NCBI GenBank assembly: GCA_031289875.1
Contig: JAITOO010000097.1
Span: forward strand, 1-14,989
DNA length: 14,989 nt
DNA from: Flavobacteriaceae bacterium
GTDB lineage: Bacteria; Bacteroidota; Bacteroidia; Flavobacteriales; Weeksellaceae
Direction of reading: 5' to 3'
Notes under the pieces: model-generated
What the model was told of the DNA's origin: nothing
What the model saw: only the letters and a program-made list of their open reading frames with translations
Databases searched by the model: none
Translations under genes and position numbers: made by a program
Shown: in pieces, positions 1 through 8,220 of the stretch
Layout: every line of letters starts with the position of its first letter
Position numbering within the stretch: the stretch's first letter is position 1

Positions 1-2
1 AG

Positions 3-56
3 ATTGGACAATGGAAAATGCCCTTTCTGATTGTTGCATGTATTTTTATCTTATAA
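3..56 (+). CDS. Possible C-terminal end of an upstream membrane protein (partial)
   Basis: One + frame is open from the window edge to a TAA at 54-56. It reads as a short hydrophobic tail (IGQWKMPFLIVACIFIL), which would fit the last transmembrane segment of an integral membrane protein. A second frame is open further, to TGA at 98-100, but its composition (several Cys, no clear pattern) is less protein-like. With only 17 codons no family can be named, and it may simply be non-coding. Bases 57-108 hold nothing else I can recognise. Confidence 0.2.
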   Translation: MGQWKMPFLIVACIFIL

Positions 57-108
57 TATTTCTTCGATGGAAGCCAAAGAACCCATACAAAAGTTGTTGA
101 AAAATCCG

Positions 109-116
109 TAACTTCG
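109..116 (+). promoter_or_regulatory. Putative -7 element (TAACTTCG) of the mlaEF operon
   Basis: TAACTTCG matches the Bacteroidota -7 consensus TAnnTTTG except at one position. It lies seven bases before the ATG at 123, so the transcript would begin almost at the start codon and have little or no leader. No TTTG-like -33 box is visible at about 20 bases upstream. The call therefore rests on the -7 match and on similar placement at other genes in this window. Confidence 0.4.
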
Positions 117-122
117 CCCCCG

Positions 123-869
123 ATGAAAATGTTGTCAAACATAGGAGTTTATTATTTTCTCATGCTTCGGGTTTTCCAAAAACCGCAGAAATGGAAAATA
201 TACAGAAAGAATATCATGCGGGAAATCAACGACTTGGGCATTAATTCCGTCGGGTTGGTAGCATTCACCTCGTTTTTCGTCGGAGCAGTTGTGGCTATTC
301 AGATGTACAACAACTTTCAATCTTCTACTTTCCCAATTCCCGATTATTACGTCGGATATGCCACCAAAACGGTGTTGATTCTCGAATTTTGCCCAACAAT
401 TATCAGCGTAGTTTTGGCGGGAAAGGTCGGCTCGTTTATTGCTTCGAGCATCGGAACGATGAGAGTTACCGAACAGATTGATGCACTGGAAATTATGGGA
501 GTAAATACCCCGTCGTATCTCATCTTTCCGAAAGTAGTTGCTTCACTGATTTTCAATCTGATTTTGATAATGCTCAGTGTTTTACTCGGCATTTTAGGTG
601 GATACATCGCAGGAGACGCCACAGGAAGCTGGTCATCAGCAGATTACGTTACAGGCATACAAATGGCATCCCCTGACTTTTTCATGTATTACTGCTTTAT
701 CAAAACTTTCGTTTTTGCCTTCATCATCGCCACAGTTCCCTCATTTTATGGTTATTACGTAAAAGGCGGTTCGCTGGAAGTGGGGCATAACAGCACCTTA
801 GCCGTAGTTTGGACGACGGTTTTAATTATCATAACCAATTTAATATTAACTCAATTATTGCTAAGTTGA
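123..869 (+). CDS. mlaE: MlaE-family ABC transporter permease
   Basis: This is the inner-membrane permease of an Mla-type (MCE) phospholipid transporter, which moves lipids between the inner and outer membranes and helps keep the outer membrane asymmetric. At 248 residues it has the normal family length. It starts with an amphipathic segment, then has several hydrophobic membrane segments. The family's conserved central stretch is present (GKVGSFIASSIGTMRVTEQIDALEIMG split across roughly residues 99-126), as is the F-I-T-V-P-S-F-Y-G-Y region near residue 205. The start at 123 agrees with the family N-terminus; a second ATG two codons later is also possible. The stop codon overlaps the ATG of the ATPase gene, so the two are translationally coupled. 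The MCE substrate-binding protein (MlaD) is not in the window. The family assignment is firm; the exact lipid substrate is inferred. Confidence 0.93.
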   Translation: MKMLSNIGVYYFLMLRVFQKPQKWKIYRKNIMREINDLGINSVGLVAFTSFFVGAVVAIQMYNNFQSSTFPIPDYYVGYATKTVLILEFCPTIISVVLAGKVGSFIASSIGTMRVTEQIDALEIMGVNTPSYLIFPKVVASLIFNLILIMLSVLLGILGGYIAGDATGSWSSADYVTGIQMASPDFFMYYCFIKTFVFAFIIATVPSFYGYYVKGGSLEVGHNSTLAVVWTTVLIIITNLILTQLLLS

Positions 870-1645
870 TGATTACAGCTGTTAATATAACCAAATCTTT
901 TGACGGAGTTGAAGTGCTGAAAGGGATTTCCACTACTTTTGAAAAAGGAAAAACCAACCTGATTATCGGGCAGAGCGGTTCGGGAAAAACTGTATTTTTA
1001 AAATGCCTGCTCGGACTTTTTGAGCCGACTTCGGGGACGATTTTGTATGAAAACAAAGACGCTGTGCAGTTTACACCTTTGCAAAAACAAGCATTACGGA
1101 GCGAAATCGGAACGGTATTTCAAGGAAGCGCCCTCTTTGATTCCATGACAGTGGCGCAAAACGTGAAATTTCCACTGGAAATGTTTACTCACCTTACGGA
1201 AAAAGAGATGAGAACCCGCGTGTCGGAAGTGTTGGAACGAGTTAATCTGACCGATGCGCTGAAAAAATATCCATCGGAAATTTCGGGAGGAATGCAGAAA
1301 CGCGTGGCTATTGCGCGTGCCATCGTGAACAACCCTAAATATCTGTTCTGCGACGAGCCTAACTCAGGCTTAGACCCGCAGACCTCACAGTTGATTGACA
1401 GACTGATACACGAAATCACTCTTGAGTACAACACGACAACCGTCATCAACTCTCACGATATGAATTCCGTGCTGGAAATCGGAGAGAAAATCATCTACTT
1501 GAAAAATGGTCATAAAGAGTGGGAAGGAGACAAAGAATCTATCATAACTTCTGAGAATAAAAACCTTATTGATTTTGTATTTTCTTCGCGCTTGTTCAAA
1601 ATGACTCACGATGTGCTGTTGGAAAAAGAAAGAAACAGAGAATAG
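869..1645 (+). CDS. mlaF: MlaF-type ABC transporter ATPase
   Basis: This is the cytoplasmic ATPase partner of the MlaE permease and powers phospholipid transfer. Its 258 residues carry every ABC motif: Walker A GQSGSGKT (34-41), Q-loop Q85, signature SGGMQKR (139-145), Walker B YLFCDE (158-163) and H-loop His196. The reading frame is open 20 codons upstream to a TTG at 809. I chose ATG 869 because the family begins right at this I-x-A-x-N-I-x-K-S-F motif and because the ATG shares its A with the mlaE TGA. The C-terminal tail after about residue 230 is typical of the Mla subgroup. Downstream, 1646-1752 separates it from a convergent gene. That gap holds only AT-rich imperfect dyads, with no clear terminator. 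Confidence 0.93.
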   Translation: MITAVNITKSFDGVEVLKGISTTFEKGKTNLIIGQSGSGKTVFLKCLLGLFEPTSGTILYENKDAVQFTPLQKQALRSEIGTVFQGSALFDSMTVAQNVKFPLEMFTHLTEKEMRTRVSEVLERVNLTDALKKYPSEISGGMQKRVAIARAIVNNPKYLFCDEPNSGLDPQTSQLIDRLIHEITLEYNTTTVINSHDMNSVLEIGEKIIYLKNGHKEWEGDKESIITSENKNLIDFVFSSRLFKMTHDVLLEKERNRE

Positions 1646-1752
1646 TAAAAAACGATTTTGCGGTTAATTTTGTTTAAATTTTTAATAATGCTGTTAAACG
1701 CTGCGGCTCATTTGTTTTTTCCGGAAGAAATTTTGAAAAAATCACCCCCTTT

Positions 1753-2508
1753 TCAACTTCCTGTTTGAAGAAAGTCTTTCCAATCCCTTTCCAGTTCTGT
1801 TTCTGTCAGGTTGTAAATCTTTTTCAAATTTGGATTTTTCCACAATTGCAAAAATTTTTCCCAACCATAAGTCAAAATCAAATATTTAACTAACGACCCG
1901 CACTGCGGATAGCTCACCTGTGTATCGAAACTGTTGAAATCATTGCTTTTAAGTAAATCGCGTATGGGAATCAGTCGATGGCTCTGTTGATATTCCCGAC
2001 ACAATTTTTCCAAATTTTTACCGTCCCATCCGTTGTCTGAATAGACAGCAATGCCCTCCACCAGCCAGTTTTTGCTCCGCCCCCACTCTTGCTGCGTGAG
2101 CAGATGAACAAATTCATGGCTCTCGCCGAGAAGAAAATAGCTTTCGATAATTGTATTGCTTTTGTGATAGGAACTTCCGGTGTTGTCATAGCCCGCCAGT
2201 TTGTGAAACTGTGTGCGGTCGTCCACTACAAAAAAATATATGGGAGTTTTAATTTTTTGGATTTTTGTAAAACGTTTTGCTTTTTCCAATCCTTTTTGGA
2301 TACGGATTTCCGCCTGAACCAGATTTTTTTCGGCAAGAGAATATGGCTGATAATAAATAACAAAATCCTGAGTTTGAACCCCTCTCCACGTGAAATCATT
2401 TTTGCCGAGAAAATACTCGTTCATCACGCCGTAATGTATTACCGAAGCGCATCCGCTGAAAATCATGCAAATAAAACAACAAAAAACAAATAGCACGAGT
2501 TTTCTCAT
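1753..2508 (-). CDS. Putative HExxH metallopeptidase lipoprotein (peptidase MA-like)
   Basis: The 251-residue product has a lipoprotein signal: a basic start, a hydrophobic core and the lipobox F-S-G-C with Cys20 as the lipidated residue. It should therefore be membrane-anchored outside the cytoplasm. Residues 131-135 read HEFVH, an HExxH zinc site. About 15 residues later comes NWLVEGIAVY, with Glu151 as probable third zinc ligand. This HExxH plus W-x-x-E-G-x-A arrangement is that of gluzincins of the peptidase MA-like group (the Peptidase_MA_2 type). Catalytic residues are intact, so an active peptidase is plausible, but the substrate is unknown. It is the last gene of the ricT-gldH-PBP operon, 16 bases after the PBP stop, which suggests an envelope role. 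No specific named family member is recognised. Confidence 0.75.
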   Translation of the reverse strand: MRKLVLFVFCCFICMIFSGCASVIHYGVMNEYFLGKNDFTWRGVQTQDFVIYYQPYSLAEKNLVQAEIRIQKGLEKAKRFTKIQKIKTPIYFFVVDDRTQFHKLAGYDNTGSSYHKSNTIIESYFLLGESHEFVHLLTQQEWGRSKNWLVEGIAVYSDNGWDGKNLEKLCREYQQSHRLIPIRDLLKSNDFNSFDTQVSYPQCGSLVKYLILTYGWEKFLQLWKNPNLKKIYNLTETELERDWKDFLQTGS

Positions 2509-2524
2509 CGTTCAATGAAAAAAA

Positions 2525-4927
2525 TCACCGATTAAAATCCATCGTGTCTTTCTTCCTCATATCGGAATTATTGTTTGCATCTGTCGTCCGGTCAGGCTCT
2601 GTATTCCACGCTCCCTCGCCCCCCTCGAAACCGTCATAACCGCCGTAGGAAGCTAAGTCTTCGCAACTCCAACCCTCTTTGATAGCGTCAGGCACAGGGA
2701 ATTTGTCTTTTTGGGAGATTTCCAAAGCAGGGTCTGCATAGACTTTCTGCATGAAATACGCCCATATAGGCAGCGCCATTTTCGCTCCCTGCCCGATTCC
2801 CGTACTGGCAAAGTGCGCATAACGGTCTTCCCAACCGACCCACACGCCTGCGGAAAGTTTCGGAGTGATGCCTACAAACCAGCCGTCGGCGTTGTCGTTG
2901 GTTGTTCCTGTTTTGCCTGCCACTTCGGCGGAGACGCCCAGCCCGCGCAGCCCGCGTCCTGTTCCGATGTCCACCACTCCTTTCATCAGGTCAAGCATCG
3001 TATAGGCGTAGATTTCGCTCATCACTTCGCGCACTTGCGGCGTATTTTCCTTGATGACTTTGCCGTTGTTGTCCTCAACTCTCCAAATCATTTCGGGCTT
3101 GACGTAGTTTCCGAAGTTGGCAAAAGTGTTGTATGCGCCGACCATTTCATAGAGTGTGATGTCGGAAGATCCTAAAGCAATAGTCGGATTTCTCGGAATC
3201 GGACTTTCTACGCCCAAGTCGCGCGCCATTTGAATTACCGCGTCAGAACCGGTGGATTGTATCAATCGAACGGCAATCATATTGACCGACCAAGCCAAAG
3301 CCTGTTTCAGTTGCAAACTTCCGCCGTACCGTCCGTTGTCATTTCTCGGATGCCAATTTCCGAGGGAAATCGGCTCATTGGAAATTTCAGTGCAAGGCGT
3401 GTAATTGAGTTGTTTGATGGCGGTTGCATATACAAAAGGTTTGAAAGTAGAACCCACTTGACGGCGAGATTGTTTCACGTGGTCGAACTGAAAATGTTTC
3501 CAATTGATTCCGCCCACCCAAGCTTTGATGTTGCCCGTGTTAGGTTCCATTGCCATAAGCCCTGCCTGCACAATGTGTTTGTGGTATCTGATGGAATCCC
3601 AAGGAGACATCAGTGTGTCGCGTTCTTTTTTCCATGTGAAAATCTGTAACCGAACGGGGGTTTTAAATATTTTCAAGATTTCTTCGTCGGATTTTCCTGA
3701 TTCTTTGAGATACTTGTACCGACCGGTTCTCTTCATGGCATCGGTCATCAGCTTGTCGTAAATTGTCTGAAGCGAAACCTTTCCGTTTCTTGGAGCGTAA
3801 AAAGGTGCATACTGTCGTCCTTTTTGCTCTCTGGAAAAAATATCTTGCAGATATTTTATGTGCTTTTCAATAGCATCTTCGGCATATCTCTGCATTCGAG
3901 AATCCAATGTAACGTATATTTTCAGTCCGTCCTTGTAGAGGCTGAAATGTTTACCTGTTTGTTTTTCGTAATCGTCCAGAATAGCTCGAGCTTCCTTGCG
4001 GAGTTCATATTTGAAATAGGCGGAATAGCTATCAGTATCGCTTAGGTCTTTGGTCGGGTGGAAATCTACTTTCACAGGAGTTCCTGCAATGGCGCTGTAT
4101 TCCTCTGCCGTAATGAATTTCAGTTTTTCCATTTGACGCAGTACAACGTCGCGTCTTTTTTGCACCCGTTCGGGGTTCAGCTTGGGATTGTTGAGCGCGG
4201 GATTTTCGAGCATGGCAACCAAAACGGCGCATTCTGCCAAATTCAGTTTTTTTGCATGTTTGTTAAAATATACCTGTGAAGCCAACTCTATGCCGTTGGC
4301 GTTGAACAAAAAGTCAAATTTGTTCAAATACATGACCATAATTTCGTCTTTGGTGTACAGTTTTTCTAATTGTACGGCGATAATCATTTCCTTGATTTTC
4401 TGCAAGGCGCGCAAAATCGGGTTTTTTGAAATGCCTGACGAGGGCGCTACTGTGCCGTCTTCGTCGTCATTGCGCTGTGTGAAGAGGAGTTTTGCGAGTT
4501 GCTGGGTCAGGGTGCTTCCGCCGCCGCGTTTTCCGCCGTAGACAACAGCTCTGAACAACGCTTCGCGGTCAACGCCTGAATGTTCGCGGAAACGCTCGTC
4601 TTCTTTCGCCATCAAGGCATAAATCATCGGTTGGGGAAGGTCTTTAAATTCTACAGGAATGCGTTTTTCCTTTTCAAATCTGTCCAAAACTTTTCCGTCG
4701 GAGGAGATGATTTCGGAAGCGACGTAGATGTCGGGATTTTCCAAATCGTGTACGTCGGGCATCTTGCCGAAAACGCCGACTCTTGCCAAAACGAACAGCA
4801 AGACAACCGCCAGAATGCCGAGCAGGGAAAGTCCCCAAAACCAGTAGAGGTATTTTTTCAGGAACTGCTTTTTATTCGAAGCGACGGGGTTGGCGGCAGT
4901 AGTATTTTTTTTAATTGCTTTTTCCAT
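2525..4927 (-). CDS. mrcA: Class A penicillin-binding protein (PBP1A-type transglycosylase/transpeptidase)
   Basis: This bifunctional peptidoglycan synthase polymerises glycan strands from lipid II and cross-links their peptides in the periplasm. The 800-residue protein has a cytoplasmic basic tail and one membrane anchor (about 27-51). A GT51 transglycosylase domain follows, with catalytic EDERF (Glu109) and GGSTLTQQLAKLL (137-149). The transpeptidase domain carries STFK with nucleophile Ser493, SVN (547-549) and KTGTT (672-676). All three motif sets are intact. The C-terminal tail (about 755-800) is Gly/Asn/Asp-rich and probably disordered. The start ATG lies 16 bases after the gldH stop, and the lipoprotein peptidase follows 16 bases downstream, so this is the third gene of a four-gene operon. 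The gene symbol is by analogy; several names are used for this family in Bacteroidota. Confidence 0.95.
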   Translation of the reverse strand: MEKAIKKNTTAANPVASNKKQFLKKYLYWFWGLSLLGILAVVLLFVLARVGVFGKMPDVHDLENPDIYVASEIISSDGKVLDRFEKEKRIPVEFKDLPQPMIYALMAKEDERFREHSGVDREALFRAVVYGGKRGGGSTLTQQLAKLLFTQRNDDEDGTVAPSSGISKNPILRALQKIKEMIIAVQLEKLYTKDEIMVMYLNKFDFLFNANGIELASQVYFNKHAKKLNLAECAVLVAMLENPALNNPKLNPERVQKRRDVVLRQMEKLKFITAEEYSAIAGTPVKVDFHPTKDLSDTDSYSAYFKYELRKEARAILDDYEKQTGKHFSLYKDGLKIYVTLDSRMQRYAEDAIEKHIKYLQDIFSREQKGRQYAPFYAPRNGKVSLQTIYDKLMTDAMKRTGRYKYLKESGKSDEEILKIFKTPVRLQIFTWKKERDTLMSPWDSIRYHKHIVQAGLMAMEPNTGNIKAWVGGINWKHFQFDHVKQSRRQVGSTFKPFVYATAIKQLNYTPCTEISNEPISLGNWHPRNDNGRYGGSLQLKQALAWSVNMIAVRLIQSTGSDAVIQMARDLGVESPIPRNPTIALGSSDITLYEMVGAYNTFANFGNYVKPEMIWRVEDNNGKVIKENTPQVREVMSEIYAYTMLDLMKGVVDIGTGRGLRGLGVSAEVAGKTGTTNDNADGWFVGITPKLSAGVWVGWEDRYAHFASTGIGQGAKMALPIWAYFMQKVYADPALEISQKDKFPVPDAIKEGWSCEDLASYGGYDGFEGGEGAWNTEPDRTTDANNNSDMRKKDTMDFNR

Positions 4928-4943
4928 AACTGTTTGGAAATGT

Positions 4944-5390
4944 TTAATTTATAATTAAGCCAAAATCTTCAATTCCTTCGAGGGTATCTTTTCTCATTCC
5001 TTGAATTACGGAAAGTGTGTACCGTCCTTTTTCAGGAAATTTGAAGTTCTTTTTGTATTGAAACTCAATTTCTTTGACCGAGCCGGTGCCGGTGCCGAGC
5101 CATTCGCCCGTCGGCTTTGCCAAAGGATAGTTCAGCGTGTCCGTTTCCAAAATTTTTCCGTTTTGTTTCAGGGAAATGAACAAATAGAGGTTACTGAATG
5201 AATAGTTGTTGTTGTTTCTGACGATAAAAAAGAGGTTTTTCGGCTGCTGAGGATTTTTGATTTCAAAGTCGAAATTCAAAGCGTTTTTTTTGTGCCAGAA
5301 ATTTTTAATGTTCACGGTTTCGGCGTATTCGTAATGCCGTGAGCATTGGGTCAAAGAAATTAAAAATAACAGCAAAAATATCTTTTTCAT
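4944..5390 (-). CDS. gldH: GldH-family gliding-motility lipoprotein
   Basis: GldH is an envelope lipoprotein first linked to gliding motility and the associated type IX secretion machinery in Flavobacterium. Homologues also occur in non-gliding Bacteroidota, where their role is unclear. The product has 148 residues, typical for the family, and a lipoprotein signal ending in L-T-Q-C with lipidated Cys16. The family hallmark PTGEWLGTGTG lies at 93-103, followed by the F-x-F-P-x-x-G-x-Y region and the closing D-F-G-L-I. It starts one base after the ricT stop codon, an arrangement that indicates co-translation from one mRNA. Presence of gldH alone does not show that this organism glides; other gld or por genes are not in the window. 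Confidence 0.9.
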   Translation of the reverse strand: MKKIFLLLFLISLTQCSRHYEYAETVNIKNFWHKKNALNFDFEIKNPQQPKNLFFIVRNNNNYSFSNLYLFISLKQNGKILETDTLNYPLAKPTGEWLGTGTGSVKEIEFQYKKNFKFPEKGRYTLSVIQGMRKDTLEGIEDFGLIIN

Positions 5391-5391
5391 T

Positions 5392-6687
5392 TTAGGATTG
5401 ATTATTTTTTTCGTTATTGTTATTATTGTTGTTATTGTTGTTTTTATTTCTTACAAAATTATTTTTTCTTTTCTGATTGCCGTTTCCGTTGTTGTTTCTG
5501 TTTTTTTTCTGTTGCGACGGGTTTTCGGCGTTGGGATTATTTTTTCCGTTATTTTTTTCGGAATTTTTGTTGCTATTCTGCTTGTTTTTGTTTTTATTAT
5601 TTTTGCGATCTTGCTGTTCAAAACGGTTGAGGCTGTTTTCTTCAATCACATCAAGTTTGAAAGGCGAATCTTTTTCCTGCAATTCTTCTAACGGTTTGAT
5701 AAGCACGCCTTTTTTGTTGAGTTCGATATATTTTTTCAATTCGTCAATATCAATCGGATACCAAGTAATAGTGTTGTCTATGTAGGTGTAGCACATCACT
5801 CTGCGGAAAACATCGACTTTGATGCAGTAGGCTTTGCCCTTTTCCGTTTCGAGGAGGGTCTGCGCAAACGGAAAATCAGCCAGAGCGCCGACATATACGT
5901 CCAACTCGTAGTTAAGACAGCATTTCAATTTTCCGCACTGTCCCGCCAGTTTTTGCGGATTGATAGACAACTGCTGATAGCGCGCCGCAATGGTATTAAC
6001 GGAGCGGAAATCCGTGAGCCATGTGGCACAGCAGAGTTCACGCCCGCATGAGCCGATGCCTCCGACTTTGGCGCTTTCCTGCCTGTATCCAATTTGGCGC
6101 ATATCAATTTTGGTATGGAATGTGCCTGCGTAATCTTTTATCAACTGGCGGAAATCAATACGCCCCTCTGCCGTGTAGTACAGCGTGAGCTTTGAGCCGT
6201 CGCCCTGAAATTCAACATCGCAAATTTTCATCTGCAAACCGATTCCACGTGCAATGCGCCTTGCTTCAAGCATTACGGAAGATTCTTTTGCGCGGAAATT
6301 CTGCCAGACTTCCAAATCTTTGTTCGTCGCTTTCCGATAGACTTTGCGCATTTCTTCCTTTGGGATTTTTTTCTTTTTGAGCTGAATTTTTACCAATTCT
6401 CCTGTGAGGGAAATCACGCCAATGTCGTGTCCCGAGGAGATTTCGACAGCGACGACATCGCCGACAGCCAAAGGAATAGAAGACGGATTGATGTAGAAAT
6501 CTTTTCGGTCGTTTTTGAAGCGAACCTCAATATATTGTGTTTGGTTCTTGTCGGAAGAAGCAGAACGCACGCCGGCAAGCCAGTCAAACACAGCAAGTTT
6601 GCCACAGTCGCCGGCTCCACAAGCTCCGTTATTTTTACAGCCCTTCGGCAATTTGTTAAAATTGCAAGAACCACATGATGTCCTCAT
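5392..6687 (-). CDS. ricT: RicT/PSP1-domain protein with Asn/Lys-rich tail
   Basis: This cytoplasmic PSP1 C-terminal domain protein is related to Bacillus RicT (YaaT), a member of a complex that affects RNA processing and binds iron-sulfur clusters. Its job in Bacteroidota is less defined. I place the start at ATG 6687 (431 residues). The frame extends to a TTG at 6699, but family members begin with this Cys-rich segment. Visible features are N-terminal cysteines at 5, 8, 17, 23 and 28 and the PSP1 cysteine motifs GSCGRELCC (Cys214, 219, 220) and GQCGKLKCC (Cys251, 256, 257). From about residue 357 to the end runs a disordered Asn/Lys-rich tail that may bind RNA (inference). The gene leads the operon with gldH, the PBP and the lipoprotein peptidase. 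A good -7 element precedes it. Confidence 0.9.
   Translation of the reverse strand: MRTSCGSCNFNKLPKGCKNNGACGAGDCGKLAVFDWLAGVRSASSDKNQTQYIEVRFKNDRKDFYINPSSIPLAVGDVVAVEISSGHDIGVISLTGELVKIQLKKKKIPKEEMRKVYRKATNKDLEVWQNFRAKESSVMLEARRIARGIGLQMKICDVEFQGDGSKLTLYYTAEGRIDFRQLIKDYAGTFHTKIDMRQIGYRQESAKVGGIGSCGRELCCATWLTDFRSVNTIAARYQQLSINPQKLAGQCGKLKCCLNYELDVYVGALADFPFAQTLLETEKGKAYCIKVDVFRRVMCYTYIDNTITWYPIDIDELKKYIELNKKGVLIKPLEELQEKDSPFKLDVIEENSLNRFEQQDRKNNKNKNKQNSNKNSEKNNGKNNPNAENPSQQKKNRNNNGNGNQKRKNNFVRNKNNNNNNNNNNEKNNQS
5413..5442 (-). repeat. Poly-asparagine codon run near the ricT 3' end
   Basis: Ten successive Asn codons, mixed AAT and AAC, form a trinucleotide-like tract. It is read as GTT/ATT on the + strand and lies near the end of the Asn-rich ricT tail. 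Mixed codon use makes polymerase slippage less likely than in a pure repeat, but changes in copy number are possible. It lies about 25 bases before the gldH start. Confidence 0.8.
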
Positions 6688-6709
6688 AGTGTATTTCAAA
6701 TCTAATTTA

Positions 6710-6717
6710 CAAAGATA
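6710..6717 (-). promoter_or_regulatory. Putative -7 element (TATCTTTG) of the ricT-gldH-PBP operon
   Basis: TATCTTTG on the minus strand is an exact match to TAnnTTTG, 22 bases upstream of ATG 6687. No clear TTTG box lies 19-21 bases further upstream, as is common for this sigma class. No other promoter-like element is visible between the four genes, so this probably drives the whole operon. Confidence 0.55.
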
Positions 6718-6741
6718 AGAATTTTTTGCGGATTGGGAGGT

Positions 6742-7044
6742 TTAGATTTTTAGATTTTCTTTCCCGCAGATTTGCCAAATGCACATTGGGAATCGTCTTA
6801 CGCATGTAAATTTTCTTTTCTCTTCTTTTTTCTCTCTGAATAAATAATCATAATATCCAAATAACAACCAATTCATAGTTGTCATTTCAAAATTCAAATG
6901 CCATATAAACCAGAGTATTCCTACAATTAAAATATTCCAAATTTTGGGTAATCCTTTTAATTGTTGCTGTAAAAACCCACGCCAACCGATTTCTTCTAAA
7001 AGCGTAATTTCAACTAACAAATGTGAGTTTAGTGTGATAATCAT
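6742..7044 (-). pseudogene. Truncated remnant of a CPBP (CAAX/Abi-type) membrane protease
   Basis: A 100-codon reading frame retains the core of the CPBP intramembrane metalloprotease family. It has the first active-site motif EEIGWRGF (Glu17, Glu18, Arg22 in frame numbering), then, after a hydrophobic helix, the second motif W-F-I-W-H with His49. Whole family members are about 200-300 residues with several membrane segments before the first motif. Here everything N-terminal is missing: an in-frame TGA lies 24 bases upstream of the first ATG, and no other frame carries the lost part. After about residue 78 the sequence turns into an unrelated Cys-rich tail, suggesting a frameshift or deletion, and the later family motif is absent. 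The obg promoter occupies the region just beyond its broken 5' end. It is most likely a decayed gene; expression as a short peptide cannot be excluded. Confidence 0.65.
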
Positions 7045-7056
7045 GAGAAAAATTTG

Positions 7057-7064
7057 TATTTTTG
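7057..7064 (+). promoter_or_regulatory. Putative -7 element (TATTTTTG) of obg
   Basis: TATTTTTG is an exact match to TAnnTTTG. TGTG at 7033-7036, one base off the -33 TTTG, lies 20 bases upstream, which is the expected spacing. The transcript would have a leader of about 40 bases before the GTG start at 7108. Confidence 0.55.
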
Positions 7065-7107
7065 CTCAGAAAATTTTCAAAATCATCTACTTAAATCATA
7101 AAATAAA

Positions 7108-8091
7108 GTGCAGTCAAATTTTGTCGATTATGTAAAAATCCATTGCGAAAGCGGACACGGAGGCGCAGGCTCAGCGCATCTTCACCGCGCAAAGTACATT
7201 CCCAAAGGCGGTCCTGACGGCGGCGACGGCGGGCGGGGCGGACATGTCGTTCTGCGCGGAAACGCCAATCTGTGGACGCTCCTTGCGTTGAAATACACGC
7301 ACCACATCAAGGCGGGAAACGGTAAGGCAGGAGGAAAACAGGAACTCACAGGCGCAAACGGCACAGACGTTTACGTAGATGTGCCTGTCGGAACGGTAAT
7401 TAAGAACGAAGACGGCGATTTTGTCTGCGAAATCACGAAAGACAAAGAAGAAATCATTTTGCTGCACGGCGGAAAAGGAGGACAGGGAAACACTCATTTC
7501 AAATCGCCGACTAACCAGACGCCAAGATACGCTCAGCCCGGTATGGACGGCAAAGAAAGCTGGTTTGTTCTGGAACTCAAACTGTTGGGAGACGCAGGTT
7601 TGGTCGGATTTCCGAATGCGGGAAAATCCACACTGCTGGCTTCCATTACAGAAGCAAAGCCGAAAATCGCCGATTATGCTTTCACGACCTTAGTTCCCAA
7701 TTTAGGAATTGTTAAATACCGTGATTTTCAATCGTTTGTCATTGCCGACATTCCCGGAATTATCGAAGGGGCGGCAGAAGGCAAAGGTCTGGGACACAAT
7801 TTTTTACGTCATATTGAAAGAAATTCGGTTCTGCTGTTTTTGATTCCCGCCGATGCGGAAGATTACTATAAAGAATACCAAGTTTTGCTGAACGAATTAC
7901 AGGAATACAACCCTGAACTTATTGATAAAGAACGTCTTGTCGCTATTTCCAAGTGCGACCTCATCGACGAAGAATTGAAAACAGAAATACGTAAAACTTT
8001 TCCAAAAGATTTTCGCCTGCTGTTCATTTCGGGTGTTTCAGGCGAGGGCTTGACCGAACTCAAAGACGAACTTTGGAAAATGCTGCATTAA
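7108..8091 (+). CDS. obg: Obg-family GTPase (ObgE/CgtA)
   Basis: This essential ribosome-associated GTPase acts in large-subunit assembly and stress signalling. It has 327 residues. The Gly-rich Obg fold (about 1-158) contains [14 protein letters not shown] and [11 protein letters not shown]. The G domain has G1 GFPNAGKST (167-175), switch threonines 193-194, G3 DIPG (214-217), a G4 SKCD (281-284) in place of the canonical NKxD, and G5 ISGVSG. There is no C-terminal OCT domain, which is normal in Bacteroidota. The start is GTG at 7108: an in-frame TAA at 7099 excludes anything longer, and the family N-terminus S-N-F-V-D-Y-V-K begins two codons later. It is probably transcribed alone from the upstream promoter, although the same-strand lptB follows after 157 bases. 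Confidence 0.96.
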   Translation: MQSNFVDYVKIHCESGHGGAGSAHLHRAKYIPKGGPDGGDGGRGGHVVLRGNANLWTLLALKYTHHIKAGNGKAGGKQELTGANGTDVYVDVPVGTVIKNEDGDFVCEITKDKEEIILLHGGKGGQGNTHFKSPTNQTPRYAQPGMDGKESWFVLELKLLGDAGLVGFPNAGKSTLLASITEAKPKIADYAFTTLVPNLGIVKYRDFQSFVIADIPGIIEGAAEGKGLGHNFLRHIERNSVLLFLIPADAEDYYKEYQVLLNELQEYNPELIDKERLVAISKCDLIDEELKTEIRKTFPKDFRLLFISGVSGEGLTELKDELWKMLH

Positions 8092-8220
8092 ATTTTATAT
8101 GATAATCCGCAAAGCGGTCGGTCTTAATCCCTAACTCCCCCCCGAAGCGCCTGCGTAAATTGTGGCAAAAAACATCATGGCATCGGCAGTTATCAAAAAA
8201 TCCTCAATAAAACATCAACA

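Noticed and set aside
809..868. 20-codon N-terminal extension of mlaF from TTG 809
   Set aside because: It overlaps the mlaE coding end in another frame; the coupled ATG at 869 fits the family start.
1715..1741. TTTTTTC/GAAAAAA dyad and the TTCCGGAA palindrome between mlaF and the convergent lipoprotein gene
   Set aside because: The stem is almost all A-T with a 13-base loop and no proper T-run in either direction; too weak to call a terminator.
4900..5400. Gliding motility as a trait of the organism because gldH is present
   Set aside because: gldH homologues occur in non-gliding Bacteroidota, and no other motility gene is in view.
5398..5691. 97-codon + strand frame rich in Val, Ile and Phe resembling a membrane protein
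   Set aside because: It is the antisense of the Asn/Lys-rich ricT tail, whose AAT/AAC/AAA codons read as Ile, Val and Phe on the other strand.
8109..8119. CCGC-AAA-GCGG hairpin after obg as a terminator
   Set aside because: Only four base pairs and no following T-run.
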